Source: Bacteroidia bacterium (GTDB taxonomy: Bacteria > Bacteroidota > Bacteroidia > Bacteroidales > GWA2-32-17). Taken from it: a DNA stretch of 64,000 nucleotides. Location of the stretch: NCBI GenBank assembly GCA_016218155.1, contig JACREQ010000105.1, positions 62,001 to 126,000 on the forward strand. The letters run 5' to 3'. A program made the translations under genes and the position numbers. How positions within the stretch are numbered: the first letter of the stretch is position 1; each line of letters begins with the position of its first letter. A model generated the notes under the pieces. The model ran no database searches, had not been told where the DNA came from, and saw only the letters and a program-made list of their open reading frames with translations. Of the stretch, positions 1 through 10,912 are shown in pieces.

Positions 1-429
1 AAACACTTCATTTTCGCTAATTGATGAAGGTTTCTTTGGGTTATGAATATATCTTACTATTTTATCCGATCTCTGATATAATTTATTTAATCCATATTGA
101 GTTCCTATCCAAATAATTCCGGAAGTATCATCATCAATTGCATAGATCCAGTTACTTGAGATAGAATTAGTATCAAGCGGACTATGTTGATAATGTTTAA
201 ATTTATATCCGTCGTATTTATTTAGCCCATCTTGTGTTCCAAGCCATAAAAATCCAACCTTACCCTGAACTATGCAATTAACCGAACTTTGCGATAAACC
301 CTCATCAACAGTAAAATGTTCGAAAAAGGCTTCGGATACTTGAGCATTACTTAAACCGCTGATTAAAACCAACAACAACCCCGCAACAATATGTATAAAT
401 TTCTTTGATTTCATTAAAATAGTTCTCAT
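1..429 (-). CDS. two-component regulator propeller protein, N-terminal part (runs off left edge)
   Basis: Reading the minus strand from the ATG at 429 (a second in-frame ATG lies at 414) gives an open frame to base 1 with no stop, so the gene is cut by the window edge. The product starts with a signal peptide (a hydrophobic stretch ending in SGLSNAQ). It then shows the hallmark of Reg_prop beta-propeller repeats: VDEGLSQSSVNCIVQ, FLWLGTQDGLNKYDGY, and a second blade IIWIGTQYGLNKL. Proteins that begin this way in Bacteroidota are periplasmic sensors, usually hybrid histidine kinases or LytS-type kinases that respond to glycans or other ligands. The output domain is outside the window, so the type cannot be told. 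The gene follows ubiD on the same strand with a gap of about 70 bp. The start choice between 429 and 414 is unresolved. Confidence 0.8.
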   Translation of the reverse strand, partial: MRTILMKSKKFIHIVAGLLLVLISGLSNAQVSEAFFEHFTVDEGLSQSSVNCIVQGKVGFLWLGTQDGLNKYDGYKFKHYQHSPLDTNSISSNWIYAIDDDTSGIIWIGTQYGLNKLYQRSDKIVRYIHNPKKPSSISENEVF

Positions 430-498
430 GCTAAATTAATATTTCTTTATAATTAAGCATACAGAAATTTAAAATATTACAAACTATTTTAAATTAAA

Positions 499-2355
499 TC
501 ATGATTTCTTTTCAAAACCTTCGTTTGTAATCAGATTATGAATTATTTGTGATGGCGATTTCTCAAACTCAGAAAAACCATATTTTATCCATTTGGAATC
601 AACAACAGAAATTGTTTCCTTGTCAGAATAAACCGGATTTGGCCACGGACTTTTAATATGTGGTTTTGAAGTACAATCGATAATAACGATAGGTTTTAAA
701 TCAAATTGTTTTATTTTAATATCTCTGGTTGGGTCAATGTTAGCAAGACAATGCCACAAAATAAGTTCTTTAGTATCTGGTAATCCTTTATCACAAATTA
801 TTAAACTTGTTGGAGAAATATTATTTTCAATAATTTCCTTTAAAAACAATTCTGAATTAAAAACTTCAGAATTTTCAATCTGAACCAATAATATTCGGTA
901 TTTCAACAAAAATGAATTTACATTAATAATTTCCCTTTTTTCATTACAAAAATTTATTATAATCTTTTGTTGATCCTGGTTCCATCCTTCAATTAATTCG
1001 TAATTTGAATAAGTATTATCTATTGCCAATTTTCCACCAAATGCAAACTGATTTCCTGCATGTTCAAGTGCATCCATTGGTCCTGAAGAGAAAAACATGT
1101 TTTTTACAAAATCTGCATTTTCTAGAATTGACTTATAAATATCATCTTCGTTCTTAGGACTTTTATCAGTAATAATTAAAACTTTGTTTAGCATCATTTG
1201 TCCCATTCCCCAAAGCGAATGTGCTACTTTTTGAGCCTGTCCTCTATATTCATTTTTTATTTGAACAATAACCAAATTATGAGCTACACCGTAATCGGGC
1301 ATGCTCATATCAATAACTTCAGGCAAACCTGCCTTTTGCATTAATGGTAAAAAAACACGTTCGGATGCTTTAATTAACCAATAATCTTCTTGTGGTGGAA
1401 CACCAACAATTGTTGCAGGATAAACTGCATTTTTTCGGCTTGTTATACAGGTAACATGAAATTTCGGGTAGTTATCAGGTAACGAATAAAAACCTGTATG
1501 ATCACCAAAAGGACCTTCGTTTACAAGTGATTCCATCGGATCAACATAACCTTCAATAACAATATCTGCATCTGAAGGAACTTCAATATCCTGAGTTAAA
1601 CATTTAACAAGCTGCACCGATTTTTTTCTTAAAAATCCTGCAAGCATGTATTCGTCAATACCATCAGGCAATGGAGCTGATGCACAATATGCATAAACAG
1701 GATCCCCACCTAAAATTACAGCTATTGGAATTTTCTTTTTCTGCTTTAAATATTCTGCAAAATGTCTTGCACCTGTTTTGTGTAGATGCCAGTGCATACC
1801 AGTTTCCTTTGTTCCAAACACCTGCATTCTGTACATACCTGCATTTCTTATACCTGTTATAGGATCTTTTGTATTAACAACAGGTAAAGTAATAAATTTT
1901 CCACCATCAAAAGGCCAGCATTTTAATATTGGCAAAATAGATAAGTCAGGATTTGCATAAACAACTTCCTGACAAGGAGCTTTTCTTTTAGATTTTTTAG
2001 GAAAATATGAAGAAACTCTTTTTAATAATCCTAAAGTTTTAAGTTTGGCTTTAAAGCTATTTGCAGGCAATAACAAATTATCAATTATAGCATTTATTTC
2101 ATTTTCTATTGATAAAAACTTATCGGTATTTAATGCCATACAAACCCTCTCCTCACTTCCATATGCATTAATAAGAAGTGGGAAATTTGTCCCATTATTT
2201 TCAAAAAGCAGAGCCTTATTTTGTATTTTACTTTTAGATATTCTATCAGTAATTTCAGCTACTTCAAGCTCGGGATTTACAAATTCTTTAATCCGAACAA
2301 GTTGATTTTTTGACTCAAGAGCCAAAATAAATTCATTTAAACCATTATAAGCCAT
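499..2355 (-). CDS. UbiD family decarboxylase (menaquinone-type)
   Basis: The 618-residue protein belongs to the UbiD family of prenylated-FMN-dependent decarboxylases. It has the conserved blocks NAGMYRMQVFG (171-181), HLHKTGARHF (190-199), the DGIDEY segment (231-236) and EGPFGDHTGFY (280-290), which line the cofactor and metal site in this family. It is longer than the usual 490-residue enzymes because of a C-terminal extension, as is common in Bacteroidota members annotated for menaquinone biosynthesis. A UbiA-type prenyltransferase at 53.7-54.5 kb would fit the same pathway (futalosine route, MqnP/MqnL-like), but that assignment is inferred. UbiX, which makes the cofactor, is not in the window. 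The gene lies 21 bp after enolase on the same strand and is probably cotranscribed with it. Substrate is not proven. Confidence 0.88.
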   Translation of the reverse strand: MAYNGLNEFILALESKNQLVRIKEFVNPELEVAEITDRISKSKIQNKALLFENNGTNFPLLINAYGSEERVCMALNTDKFLSIENEINAIIDNLLLPANSFKAKLKTLGLLKRVSSYFPKKSKRKAPCQEVVYANPDLSILPILKCWPFDGGKFITLPVVNTKDPITGIRNAGMYRMQVFGTKETGMHWHLHKTGARHFAEYLKQKKKIPIAVILGGDPVYAYCASAPLPDGIDEYMLAGFLRKKSVQLVKCLTQDIEVPSDADIVIEGYVDPMESLVNEGPFGDHTGFYSLPDNYPKFHVTCITSRKNAVYPATIVGVPPQEDYWLIKASERVFLPLMQKAGLPEVIDMSMPDYGVAHNLVIVQIKNEYRGQAQKVAHSLWGMGQMMLNKVLIITDKSPKNEDDIYKSILENADFVKNMFFSSGPMDALEHAGNQFAFGGKLAIDNTYSNYELIEGWNQDQQKIIINFCNEKREIINVNSFLLKYRILLVQIENSEVFNSELFLKEIIENNISPTSLIICDKGLPDTKELILWHCLANIDPTRDIKIKQFDLKPIVIIDCTSKPHIKSPWPNPVYSDKETISVVDSKWIKYGFSEFEKSPSQIIHNLITNEGFEKKS

Positions 2356-2376
2356 GCTTTTTTCTGAAATATAATT

Positions 2377-3711
<1,335 letters not shown>

Positions 3712-3794
3712 TTACACTAAAAATAAGATTGTAAATCGATGTCAAAATAATGAAATTTTAAACAAACACTTTTCTACAATTTTAAACAAAATAA

Positions 3795-3825
3795 AAAAGG
3801 GACAATGCTATGCTTTGTCCCTTTT
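3795..3825 (-). terminator. rho-independent terminator after rplQ
   Basis: An 11-bp perfect stem (AAAAGGGACAA paired with TTGTCCCTTTT) closes a 9-nt loop. On the minus strand it is followed by a run of T. It lies 22 bp past the rplQ stop codon and ends the long ribosomal superoperon before enolase. Confidence 0.85.
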
Positions 3826-3846
3826 CTTAAAAATATTTGGTTTAGT

Positions 3847-4377
3847 TTATTCAGCAGCATCTGCTGATTTATCTTCAGCTTTTGGTTCTGATTTTGCTTT
3901 TGGAGCTTTTGCTTTTGGAGCTTTTGCAGCAACTTCACCTTCAACTTTTTTCTTAGCAGCACCACGACGAGTAGTTTTTGCTTTTTGTTTAGATTCGGTT
4001 TTAGCAGATAACATATTTTCGTTATAATCCACTAATTCTAATCTGCATAATTCAGCATTATCACCTTTACGATTTGCAATTCTCAGAATTCTTGTATAAC
4101 CACCTGGTCTTTGCGCAACTTTAACAGCTACATCGCGGAAAAGTTCAGAAACTGCACTTTTATCACTAATATAACTAAAAACAACACGACGATTGTGGGT
4201 TGAATCTTCTTTTGAACGACTGATTAAAGGTTCAATAAAAACTTTTAAAGCTTTTGCTTTTGCTACTGTAGTAACAATACCTTTGTGCATAATAAGCGAA
4301 CTTGCCATATTAGCAAATAACGCTTTACGATGAGAGCTCGTTCTGCTAAGGTGATTAAATTTCTTTCCGTGTCTCAT
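3847..4377 (-). CDS. rplQ: 50S ribosomal protein L17
   Basis: L17 is a large-subunit protein near the polypeptide exit tunnel. The first ~120 residues match the family ([20 protein letters not shown], then [11 protein letters not shown] and [11 protein letters not shown]). The 176-residue product is longer than typical bacterial L17 (about 120-130) because of a C-terminal tail rich in Ala, Lys and Pro with an AKAPK motif repeated, followed by an acidic end. Such tails are common in Bacteroidota L17. It is the last gene of the alpha-type cluster, 4 bp after rpoA, and is followed by a strong terminator. Confidence 0.97.
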   Translation of the reverse strand: MRHGKKFNHLSRTSSHRKALFANMASSLIMHKGIVTTVAKAKALKVFIEPLISRSKEDSTHNRRVVFSYISDKSAVSELFRDVAVKVAQRPGGYTRILRIANRKGDNAELCRLELVDYNENMLSAKTESKQKAKTTRRGAAKKKVEGEVAAKAPKAKAPKAKSEPKAEDKSADAAE

Positions 4378-4381
4378 TGTA

Positions 4382-5374
4382 CTATTCCTTATCTAATTTG
4401 TATTTTGAAATATCCATACCAAAGCTCAAATTCATATTGTTAAGAAGTTCGTCTAACTCGGTTAGAGATTTCTTACCAAAATTACGGAATTTGAGTAAAT
4501 CGCTACGATTGAAAACTACTAAGTCTGAAAGTGTTTCAACATCAGCAGCTTTTAAGCAATTTAGAGCGCGAACTGATAAATCGAGGTCTATAAGCTTATT
4601 TTTAAGAAGTTGACGCATATGAAGTATCTCTTCATCAAATTCTTCATTTTCTTGTTTTTCTTCTGAATCGATAGTAATTTTTTCATCAGAGAATAACATG
4701 AAATGATAAATAAGAATTTTAGCTGCTTCTTTTAATGCATCGGTTGGTGCAATTGAACCATCTGTAACGATTTCGAGAATTAGTTTTTCGAAGTCAGTTT
4801 TTTGTTCAACACGAATATTCTCAATTGCAAATTTCACATTTTTAATTGGAGTATATATTGAACTTACTGGAATAACACCGATTTCAAATTCGCCGGTTTT
4901 ATTTTCTTCAGCTGGTACATATCCTCTACCTTTATTAATATTTAAAACCATATGAAGTTTTACATTGTGCTCCATGTGGCATATTTCGAGGTCTGGATTT
5001 AATACTTTAAAGCCGGTAAGAAATTTACTGATATCTCCTGCTTTAAATGAATCTTGTCCGGTTATAGAAATTGATACTGTCTCATTTTCAACCTCGTCAA
5101 GTTGTCTTTTAAAACGAACCTGTTTCAGATTTAGAACAATTTCAGTAACATCTTCAACAACACCTTTTATTGCTGAAAATTCATGCTCAACTCCTTCAAT
5201 TTTGATACTATTAATAGCAAAACCTTCGAGAGAGGAAAGAAGAACCCTTCGGAGAGCATTTCCTACGGTTAATCCATACCCGGGTTCCAACGGACGGAAT
5301 TCAAATTTTCCGTGCGTGTCGGTTGACTCGAGCATTACAACCTTATCGGGTTTTTGAAAAGCTAAAATTGCCAT
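4382..5374 (-). CDS. rpoA: DNA-directed RNA polymerase subunit alpha
   Basis: The alpha subunit dimerises to nucleate RNA polymerase assembly, and its C-terminal domain contacts upstream promoter DNA and activators. The 330-residue protein has the standard two-domain layout. The N-terminal dimerisation domain contains [22 protein letters not shown] (residues ~27-48, broken here only by name) and the C-terminal helix-hairpin domain contains [19 protein letters not shown] and [11 protein letters not shown]. It sits between rpsD and rplQ as in most bacteria, so it is expressed with the ribosomal proteins. Confidence 0.98.
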   Translation of the reverse strand: MAILAFQKPDKVVMLESTDTHGKFEFRPLEPGYGLTVGNALRRVLLSSLEGFAINSIKIEGVEHEFSAIKGVVEDVTEIVLNLKQVRFKRQLDEVENETVSISITGQDSFKAGDISKFLTGFKVLNPDLEICHMEHNVKLHMVLNINKGRGYVPAEENKTGEFEIGVIPVSSIYTPIKNVKFAIENIRVEQKTDFEKLILEIVTDGSIAPTDALKEAAKILIYHFMLFSDEKITIDSEEKQENEEFDEEILHMRQLLKNKLIDLDLSVRALNCLKAADVETLSDLVVFNRSDLLKFRNFGKKSLTELDELLNNMNLSFGMDISKYKLDKE

Positions 5375-5393
5375 ATATTGTTTCTTGCTGTTT

Positions 5394-5999
5394 TTATTTA
5401 GAATATAATTCTACTATAAGTTGTTCTTTGATATTTTCTGGAATATCAGAACGCTCTGGAATTGTAACAAATTTTCCTGTTAAAGATTCCTGTTCCCATT
5501 CTAACCAAGGATATCTTTTTCCTCTACCGTTTGAAAGTGAATTAGAAATAACTTCAAGGTTTTTTGATTTTTCTCTTACTGAAACAACATCTCCAGGATT
5601 TACCTGAAATGAAGGAATACTTGCAATTTTATTGTTCACAGTTATATGTCTGTGAGAAACAAGTTGTCTTGCAGCATCGCGTGTAGGAGCAATACCTAAT
5701 CTGAATACTACATTGTCAAGTCTTGATTCTAATAATTGAATAAGAATTTCACCAGTAATACCTTTTTTCCTTTGAGCGTGTTCAAAATATTTACGAAATT
5801 GTCTTTCAAGAACTCCATAAGTATATTTCGCTTTTTGTTTTTCTTTTAACTGAGTACCATACTCAGAAGTTTTACGACGTCTGTTTAGACCATGCATTCC
5901 AGGTAAATAGCTTTTTCTTTCAAAAACTTTATCTGGTCCGTAAATAGGTTCACCAAATTTTCTTGCAATACGGGTCTTTGGTCCTGTGTATCTTGCCAT
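5394..5999 (-). CDS. rpsD: 30S ribosomal protein S4
   Basis: S4 is a primary 16S rRNA-binding protein that starts assembly of the 30S body, and in many bacteria it also represses its own operon. The 201-residue protein has the family length, an N-terminal S4 domain ([19 protein letters not shown]) and the RNA-binding S4 alpha-L motif ([20 protein letters not shown], followed by [12 protein letters not shown]). No Cys4 zinc knuckle is visible at the N-terminus, so it is the zinc-free form. It lies between rpsK and rpoA in conserved order. Confidence 0.97.
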   Translation of the reverse strand: MARYTGPKTRIARKFGEPIYGPDKVFERKSYLPGMHGLNRRRKTSEYGTQLKEKQKAKYTYGVLERQFRKYFEHAQRKKGITGEILIQLLESRLDNVVFRLGIAPTRDAARQLVSHRHITVNNKIASIPSFQVNPGDVVSVREKSKNLEVISNSLSNGRGKRYPWLEWEQESLTGKFVTIPERSDIPENIKEQLIVELYSK

Positions 6000-6026
6000 T
6001 TATACTTAATTTATTATTTTCAAAAA

Positions 6027-6419
6027 TTATACTCTTCTTCTTTTTGGTGGTCTGCAACCGTTATGTGGTAAAGGAGTAACATCAATAATTTCTGTTACTT
6101 CAATTCCAACTGATGCTACCGCGCGAATTGCTGATTCACGACCTGCTCCGGGTCCTTTAACATAAGCTTTTACTTTTCTTAGTCCAAGGTCGAATGCTGT
6201 TTGTGCACAATCTGCAGCTGCAACTTGTGCGGCATAAGGAGTATTCTTTTTTGATCCTCTGAATCCTTTTCTTCCAGCAGATGACCAAGAAATTACCTGA
6301 CCTTCACCATTAGTCATTGTAATAATAATATTGTTAAATGAGGAATGAACATGAGCTTGTCCAACTGCCTCTATTTTAACGTTTCTTTTACGTGCAACTT
6401 TTGTTGTCTTTTTTGCCAT
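6027..6419 (-). CDS. rpsK: 30S ribosomal protein S11
   Basis: S11 is part of the 30S platform and helps shape the mRNA exit region at the Shine-Dalgarno/anti-Shine-Dalgarno site. The 130-residue product has the standard length and shows [35 protein letters not shown] and the C-terminal signature [18 protein letters not shown]. Placement between rpsM and rpsD is the conserved order. Spacing to both neighbours is 9 to 27 bp, consistent with cotranscription. Confidence 0.98.
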   Translation of the reverse strand: MAKKTTKVARKRNVKIEAVGQAHVHSSFNNIIITMTNGEGQVISWSSAGRKGFRGSKKNTPYAAQVAAADCAQTAFDLGLRKVKAYVKGPGAGRESAIRAVASVGIEVTEIIDVTPLPHNGCRPPKRRRV

Positions 6420-6428
6420 AATTATTTA

Positions 6429-6806
6429 TTATTTAGTGGCTTTCTTCTTATTTGCAACTGTCTTTTTCTTTCCGCGACGAGTTCTGGCGTTTGTACGGGT
6501 ACGTTGTCCTCTAACAGGTAAACCACCTCTATGGCGAATACCTCTGTAACAACCGATATCCATAAGTCTCTTTATGTTTAACTGAGTTTCAGAACGAAGT
6601 TCACCTTCAATTTTCAAATTTTCAGAAATTATACTTCTGATTTTAGAAACCTGATCATCATTCCATTTTTCAACATGAAGATTGCAATCAATGCCCGCTT
6701 TTGTTAAAATCTTATGAGCTGTACTACGGCCAATTCCATAAATATATGTTAATGAAATTTCGCCTCTTTTCTTGTCAGGTATATCTACTCCTGCGATACG
6801 TGCCAT
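6429..6806 (-). CDS. rpsM: 30S ribosomal protein S13
   Basis: S13 lies in the 30S head and contacts the P-site tRNA and the intersubunit bridges. The 125-residue product begins [20 protein letters not shown] and carries the signature [19 protein letters not shown] followed by [12 protein letters not shown] and a basic tail, all typical of the family. It follows the tiny rpmJ gene and precedes rpsK by 9 bp, as in the conserved alpha cluster. Confidence 0.98.
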   Translation of the reverse strand: MARIAGVDIPDKKRGEISLTYIYGIGRSTAHKILTKAGIDCNLHVEKWNDDQVSKIRSIISENLKIEGELRSETQLNIKRLMDIGCYRGIRHRGGLPVRGQRTRTNARTRRGKKKTVANKKKATK

Positions 6807-6847
6807 ATTGTTTTTTTAATTTTTTAAAAGGTTACAAAGTTAAGTAA

Positions 6848-6964
6848 TTATCCTTGACGTTGTTTGAATTTAGGATTTTTTTTGTTAATAACATAAAGGC
6901 GACCTTTTCTCCGGACAATTTTACATTCCGGGCTGCGCTTTTTAATGGATGTACGAACTTTCAT
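6848..6964 (-). CDS. rpmJ: 50S ribosomal protein L36 (zinc-free form)
   Basis: This 38-codon gene is read from the ATG at 6964 to a TAA at 6848. The product begins [20 protein letters not shown] and ends NPKFKQRQG, a clear L36. Zinc-binding L36 has three Cys and one His. Here only one Cys (residue 14) remains, the others being Ser, Asn and Phe, so it is the zinc-independent type usual in Bacteroidota. It lies between infA and rpsM, the conserved location. L36 binds 23S rRNA domains in the large subunit. It is easily missed because of its size. Confidence 0.95.
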   Translation of the reverse strand: MKVRTSIKKRSPECKIVRRKGRLYVINKKNPKFKQRQG

Positions 6965-6981
6965 TTTACTCAGTATTTCAA

Positions 6982-7200
6982 TTATTTATAACGGAAACTT
7001 ATTCTACCTTTTGATAAATCATATGGCGACATTTCTACTCTAACTTTATCTCCAGGAAGAATTTTAATGTAGTGCATTCTCATTTTTCCTGAAATATGAG
7101 CGGTAATAATATGTCCGTTTTGCAACTGAACGCGAAACATTGCATTTGACAAAGCTTCTATAATAGTACCATCTTGCTCAATAGAGGGCTGTTTAGCCAT
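6982..7200 (-). CDS. infA: translation initiation factor IF-1
   Basis: IF-1 is a 72-residue S1/OB-fold protein that occupies the A site during initiation and helps IF-2 and IF-3. The sequence shows the family pattern [20 protein letters not shown], then [33 protein letters not shown] and [13 protein letters not shown]. It lies between map and rpmJ, 17 bp from each, in the standard spc/alpha order, and is therefore coexpressed with ribosomal proteins. Confidence 0.98.
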   Translation of the reverse strand: MAKQPSIEQDGTIIEALSNAMFRVQLQNGHIITAHISGKMRMHYIKILPGDKVRVEMSPYDLSKGRISFRYK

Positions 7201-7217
7201 ATATTTATTTTATTTTT

Positions 7218-7985
7218 TTACTTTTTACCTTCGATATAATCGAAAGTGGTTAATATTTCGGCCTTTCCATTAACTACTGCAATAGTATGTTCAAAGTGTG
7301 CTGAAGGTTTTCCGTCTCTTGTAGAGATTGTCCAACCATCTCGCCATTGCTTGATTTCTTTTTTTCCCATGTTTACCATAGGTTCAATTGCAATAACTAA
7401 TCCCTGACGAATCATCATGCCTCTGCCTTTTTTTCCGAAATTCGGAACTTCTGGTTCTTCATGAAGTTGCTTTCCTATTCCATGTCCGATTAATTCTCTA
7501 ACTAAAGAGTAACCATGATTTTCGGCATGAGTCTGTATAGCATTACTAATGTCGCCTATTCTGTTTCCTTCTGAAGCCATTGCAATCCCTTTATAAAGAG
7601 ATTCCTTTGTAACTTTAAGTAGTGCTTTATTTTCGGAACTCACTTCACCTGCTTCAAATGTATAAGCAGAATCGCCATGAAAACCATTCATATAAACACC
7701 ACAATCAACAGAAACAATATCCCCATCTTTAATTTCGTATTCAGAAGGAAATCCGTGTACAATCTGATCGTTTACCGATATGCAAAGTGTATATGGAAAA
7801 CCTCTGTAACCTTTAAAAGAAGGTTTTGCTCCATTGTCGAGAATAAACTCTTCAGCTTTTTTATCAATTGCTATCGTTTTTGTTCCTGGTACAATAAAAG
7901 GTTTAATGTATCCAAGAGTTTTTGAAAGCAGCTGACAACTTAGCTTAATAAGCTCAATCTCTTCATCAGTTTTATAAAAGACCAT
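7218..7985 (-). CDS. map: type I methionine aminopeptidase
   Basis: The enzyme removes the initiator methionine from nascent proteins. The product (about 255 residues) has the pita-bread metallopeptidase fold residues in the expected order: His near 78 (IVHGF), two Asp (VDCGVYMNGFHGDSA), His in ELIGHGIGKQLHEEP, and Glu residues in IEPMVNMG and HFEHTIAV. These form the substrate and dinuclear metal sites. The upstream codon in frame at 7986-7988 is TTG; the ATG at 7985 is preferred. It lies between secY and infA, a common arrangement, so protein maturation is coupled to ribosome synthesis. Confidence 0.97.
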   Translation of the reverse strand: MVFYKTDEEIELIKLSCQLLSKTLGYIKPFIVPGTKTIAIDKKAEEFILDNGAKPSFKGYRGFPYTLCISVNDQIVHGFPSEYEIKDGDIVSVDCGVYMNGFHGDSAYTFEAGEVSSENKALLKVTKESLYKGIAMASEGNRIGDISNAIQTHAENHGYSLVRELIGHGIGKQLHEEPEVPNFGKKGRGMMIRQGLVIAIEPMVNMGKKEIKQWRDGWTISTRDGKPSAHFEHTIAVVNGKAEILTTFDYIEGKK

Positions 7986-8004
7986 CAAAGAACGTTTTTT
8001 ACAA

Positions 8005-9339
8005 CTACATTGAAGCGCCAGCTCCTTGAGAACGACCCTTTATTCGGCCTGATTTCATCAAACCATCATAATGACGCATTAACAAGTGACTTTCAATTTG
8101 TTGTAAAGTATCTAATACTACACCTACTAAAATCAATAAGGATGTTCCTCCAAAGAACTGTGCAAATTGATTGTTAACTCCTAATAATCCGGCAAATGCA
8201 GGCATAATAGCTATAAATGCTAGGAATATAGAGCCAGGAAGTGTAATTCTTGACATTATCGAATCAATAAATTCAGATGTTTTCTTTCCGGGTTTTACAC
8301 CAGGAATGAATCCTCCGTTTTTCTTCATATCATCAGCCATTTGAACAGGATTCATAATAATGGCTGTATAAAAATAGGTAAATACAATTATTAGCATTCC
8401 AAAAACAAGATTATACCAGAAACTAGTATATCTTGAGAAAGCAGCTGCAAAACCAGATCCTGAATCAGTAAATCCGACAATAATTGTAGGAATAAACATT
8501 AATGCCTGAGCGAAAATAATTGGCATAACACCTGCTGCATTAACTTTCAAAGGAATATATTGACGAACCCCACCATATTGTTTATTTCCAACAATACGTT
8601 TAGCATATTGTACAGGAATTCTGCGAGTACCTTGAACAAGAAGTATACTTCCGGCTATTACTAATAATAATAATACAATTTCTACAAGTAATATTACAAG
8701 ACCTCCACCACCTTCTATACGTGAAGCAAATTCAGCACCAAACGCAAAAGGAAGTCGGGCAATAATACCAATCATAATTATTAATGAGATACCGTTACCA
8801 ATACCTTTATCAGTAATTTTTTCTCCTAACCACATTACGAATATAGTTCCTGCAGCTAAAATCAACATAGAACTAATAGTAAAGAAAGTTCCAGTTATTA
8901 CAAAAGCATCTGCTGGTAATTGAGCATGTAAGTTTGACAAATAACTTGGACCCTGTAAGAAAAGAATGATAACAGTTAAATACCTTGTAATTTGATTAAT
9001 CTTCTTTCTTCCACTTTCACCTTCGCGTTGTAATCTTTGAAAATAAGGGATTGCTATACCCATTAACTGAACAACAATAGAAGCGGAGATATATGGCATA
9101 ATTCCCAAAGCAAAAATAGATGCATTTGAGAAAGCACCACCAGAAAACATATCGAGTAAACCAAGAATACCTTCAGAAGTCTGTTTACTTAGATTTTCAA
9201 GTTTAGATGGATCAATACCTGGTAAAGATACATATGAACCCAGTCTGTAAACAAGTAAAATTCCTAAAGTATAAAGGATTCTTGTTCGAAGTTCCTCTAT
9301 CTTATAAATGTTCTTTATTGTCTCGATAAATCTTTTCAT
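8005..9339 (-). CDS. secY: preprotein translocase subunit SecY
   Basis: SecY forms the protein-conducting channel of the Sec translocon in the inner membrane. The 444-residue protein has about ten hydrophobic segments and the family motifs RILYTLGILLVYRLGSYVSL near the N-terminus, GIMPYISASIVVQL (TM2/plug region) and the C-terminal loop MRHYDGLMKSGRIKGR. It follows rplO by 13 bp and precedes map, the usual spc operon order. Its role here includes feeding the many signal-peptide-bearing T9SS cargo proteins of the window into the periplasm. Confidence 0.97.
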   Translation of the reverse strand: MKRFIETIKNIYKIEELRTRILYTLGILLVYRLGSYVSLPGIDPSKLENLSKQTSEGILGLLDMFSGGAFSNASIFALGIMPYISASIVVQLMGIAIPYFQRLQREGESGRKKINQITRYLTVIILFLQGPSYLSNLHAQLPADAFVITGTFFTISSMLILAAGTIFVMWLGEKITDKGIGNGISLIIMIGIIARLPFAFGAEFASRIEGGGGLVILLVEIVLLLLVIAGSILLVQGTRRIPVQYAKRIVGNKQYGGVRQYIPLKVNAAGVMPIIFAQALMFIPTIIVGFTDSGSGFAAAFSRYTSFWYNLVFGMLIIVFTYFYTAIIMNPVQMADDMKKNGGFIPGVKPGKKTSEFIDSIMSRITLPGSIFLAFIAIMPAFAGLLGVNNQFAQFFGGTSLLILVGVVLDTLQQIESHLLMRHYDGLMKSGRIKGRSQGAGASM

Positions 9340-9352
9340 TCACCAAAAATTC

Positions 9353-9802
9353 TTATAGTTTAGTAACAGTACCTTCTACAGCTTCTATAGCTTTTTGAGC
9401 AGTTGCACTAAATGCATGAGCTTTTACTTCTACTTTTTTAGTAATAGTTCCAACTCCCAGTATTTTTACCAGACAGTTTTTAGGAATCATACCAAATTCA
9501 TAAAGAGTTTCTGGATCAATTGAAACCAGATTATGATCTTCAACAAGACGCTGAATATCTTTTAAGTTTACTCCTTTATATTCAACTCTGTTTATATTTT
9601 TGAATCCGAATTTAGGTGATGTTCTTTGAATAGGCATCTGACCTCCTTCAAAACCACGTTTACGGCTATAACCAGAACGAGATTTTGCTCCTTTGTGACC
9701 ACGTGTGGATGTGCCGCCTTTTCCGGATCCTTGTCCACGTCCCAATCTCTTTTTTTCGTTCTTTACAGATCCTTCTGCAGGTTTTAGATTACTTAAATCC
9801 AT
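9353..9802 (-). CDS. rplO: 50S ribosomal protein L15
   Basis: L15 is a late-assembly large-subunit protein that contacts 23S rRNA. The 149-residue product starts MDLSNLKPAEGSVKNEKKRL and has the glycine-rich RLGRGQGSGKGGTSTRGHKG and GFEGGQMPIQRTSPKFGF blocks that identify the family. It is between rpmD and secY as in nearly all bacteria and is cotranscribed with them. Confidence 0.98.
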   Translation of the reverse strand: MDLSNLKPAEGSVKNEKKRLGRGQGSGKGGTSTRGHKGAKSRSGYSRKRGFEGGQMPIQRTSPKFGFKNINRVEYKGVNLKDIQRLVEDHNLVSIDPETLYEFGMIPKNCLVKILGVGTITKKVEVKAHAFSATAQKAIEAVEGTVTKL

Positions 9803-9826
9803 AACATTTAATCTATTATATATTTT

Positions 9827-10006
9827 TTACAATTGTTCTGATTTAACCAAATGATGAACTTTTCTAATCATTCCCATAATTTGAGGAGTAGCTTCGTGTT
9901 CAACTTTCTGGTTCATTTTCTTTAATCCCAAAGCATCAAGAGTTTTTCTTTGTCTTTGAGTGCAGCCACTTCTGCTACCGGTTTGAATAACTGTTATTTT
10001 TGCCAT
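9827..10006 (-). CDS. rpmD: 50S ribosomal protein L30
   Basis: A 59-codon frame runs from an ATG at 10006 to a TAA at 9827. The product starts MAKITVIQTGSRSGCTQRQR, then has KTLDALGLKKMN and ends in QIMGMIRKVHHLVKSEQL. This is the L30 pattern (I/V-x-x-TLxALGLxK and a C-terminal GMIxKVxHLV). The position between rpsE and rplO is the conserved one. The gap to rpsE is 12 bp. L30 is a small accessory protein of the 50S subunit. Confidence 0.95.
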   Translation of the reverse strand: MAKITVIQTGSRSGCTQRQRKTLDALGLKKMNQKVEHEATPQIMGMIRKVHHLVKSEQL

Positions 10007-10018
10007 TTTTCTTTAATT

Positions 10019-10534
10019 CTAGCCGTTAAATACTTTTTCCATAGGAATACCTCTTTGATTAGAGATAGTATATGCATCACGCATTTCGAGTAAAGCTACC
10101 ATAGTTGCTTTTACTAGATTATGAGGATTTGAACTTCCTTTAGATTTTGCAAGTACATCTTTAATACCTACGCTTTCTAAAACAGCACGCATAGCACCAC
10201 CAGCTTTAACTCCGGTACCACCAGATGCAGGTTTTAAAAATACCTGAGCACCACCAAATTTAGAAACTTGTTCGTGAGGAACTGTTCCTTTAAATACTGG
10301 CACTTTTATAAGGTTTTTCTTTGCATCTTCAACGCCTTTTGCAATAGCAGTTGTTACTTCATTAGCTTTACCTAAGCCATAACCTACTATTCCATTTTCA
10401 TTTCCAACAACAACTATTGCTGCAAAACTAAAATGACGTCCGCCTTTTGTTACTTTAGTAACTCTATTAATTGAAACCAGACGATCTTTTAATTCGAGGT
10501 CGGTTGTTTTTACTTTTCTAATGCTTGATGACAT
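10019..10534 (-). CDS. rpsE: 30S ribosomal protein S5
   Basis: S5 sits at the mRNA entry side of the 30S subunit and affects decoding accuracy. The 171-residue product has the N-terminal double-stranded-RNA-binding-like domain ([39 protein letters not shown]) and the C-terminal domain with [20 protein letters not shown]. It lies between rplR and rpmD in the standard spc order, with a 5-bp gap to rplR. Confidence 0.98.
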   Translation of the reverse strand: MSSSIRKVKTTDLELKDRLVSINRVTKVTKGGRHFSFAAIVVVGNENGIVGYGLGKANEVTTAIAKGVEDAKKNLIKVPVFKGTVPHEQVSKFGGAQVFLKPASGGTGVKAGGAMRAVLESVGIKDVLAKSKGSSNPHNLVKATMVALLEMRDAYTISNQRGIPMEKVFNG

Positions 10535-10539
10535 ATTTT

Positions 10540-10896
10540 TTAAAATTTAAGTCCACCTTCTCTAGCTGCATCGGCCAATGCTTTTACTCTGCCATGAAAC
10601 AGGTAGCCGTTACGATCAAAAACTACTTTTGTAATTCCGGCTTCAATAGCGCGTTCAGCAATAAGCTTACCTACCATTACAGCCATCTCAGTTTTATTAC
10701 CTTTTTTATCACTTAGTTCTTTTACAAGTGATGAAGCAGAAACAAGAGTTTTCTTGTTAAGGTCGTCAATTACCTGAACTGAAATCTGCTTATTGCTTCT
10801 AAAAACTGATAATCTTGGAGTTTCACTAGTTCCGTTTACTTTTTTACGTACACGTAACTTTATTTTTAATCTCCTGCCTAATTTAGTTTGTGCCAT
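10540..10896 (-). CDS. rplR: 50S ribosomal protein L18
   Basis: L18 binds 5S rRNA together with L5 and L25-type proteins and carries it into the central protuberance. The 118-residue sequence has [34 protein letters not shown] and the C-terminal [20 protein letters not shown] motif typical of the family. It follows rplF by 16 bp and precedes rpsE by 5 bp, the conserved arrangement. Confidence 0.98.
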   Translation of the reverse strand: MAQTKLGRRLKIKLRVRKKVNGTSETPRLSVFRSNKQISVQVIDDLNKKTLVSASSLVKELSDKKGNKTEMAVMVGKLIAERAIEAGITKVVFDRNGYLFHGRVKALADAAREGGLKF

Positions 10897-10912
10897 AGTT
10901 CTTTTTATTCAA

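Noticed and set aside
4965-5357. 130-codon plus-strand frame across rpoA
   Set aside because: It is antisense to rpoA and encodes a low-complexity, Ser-rich sequence with no family features.
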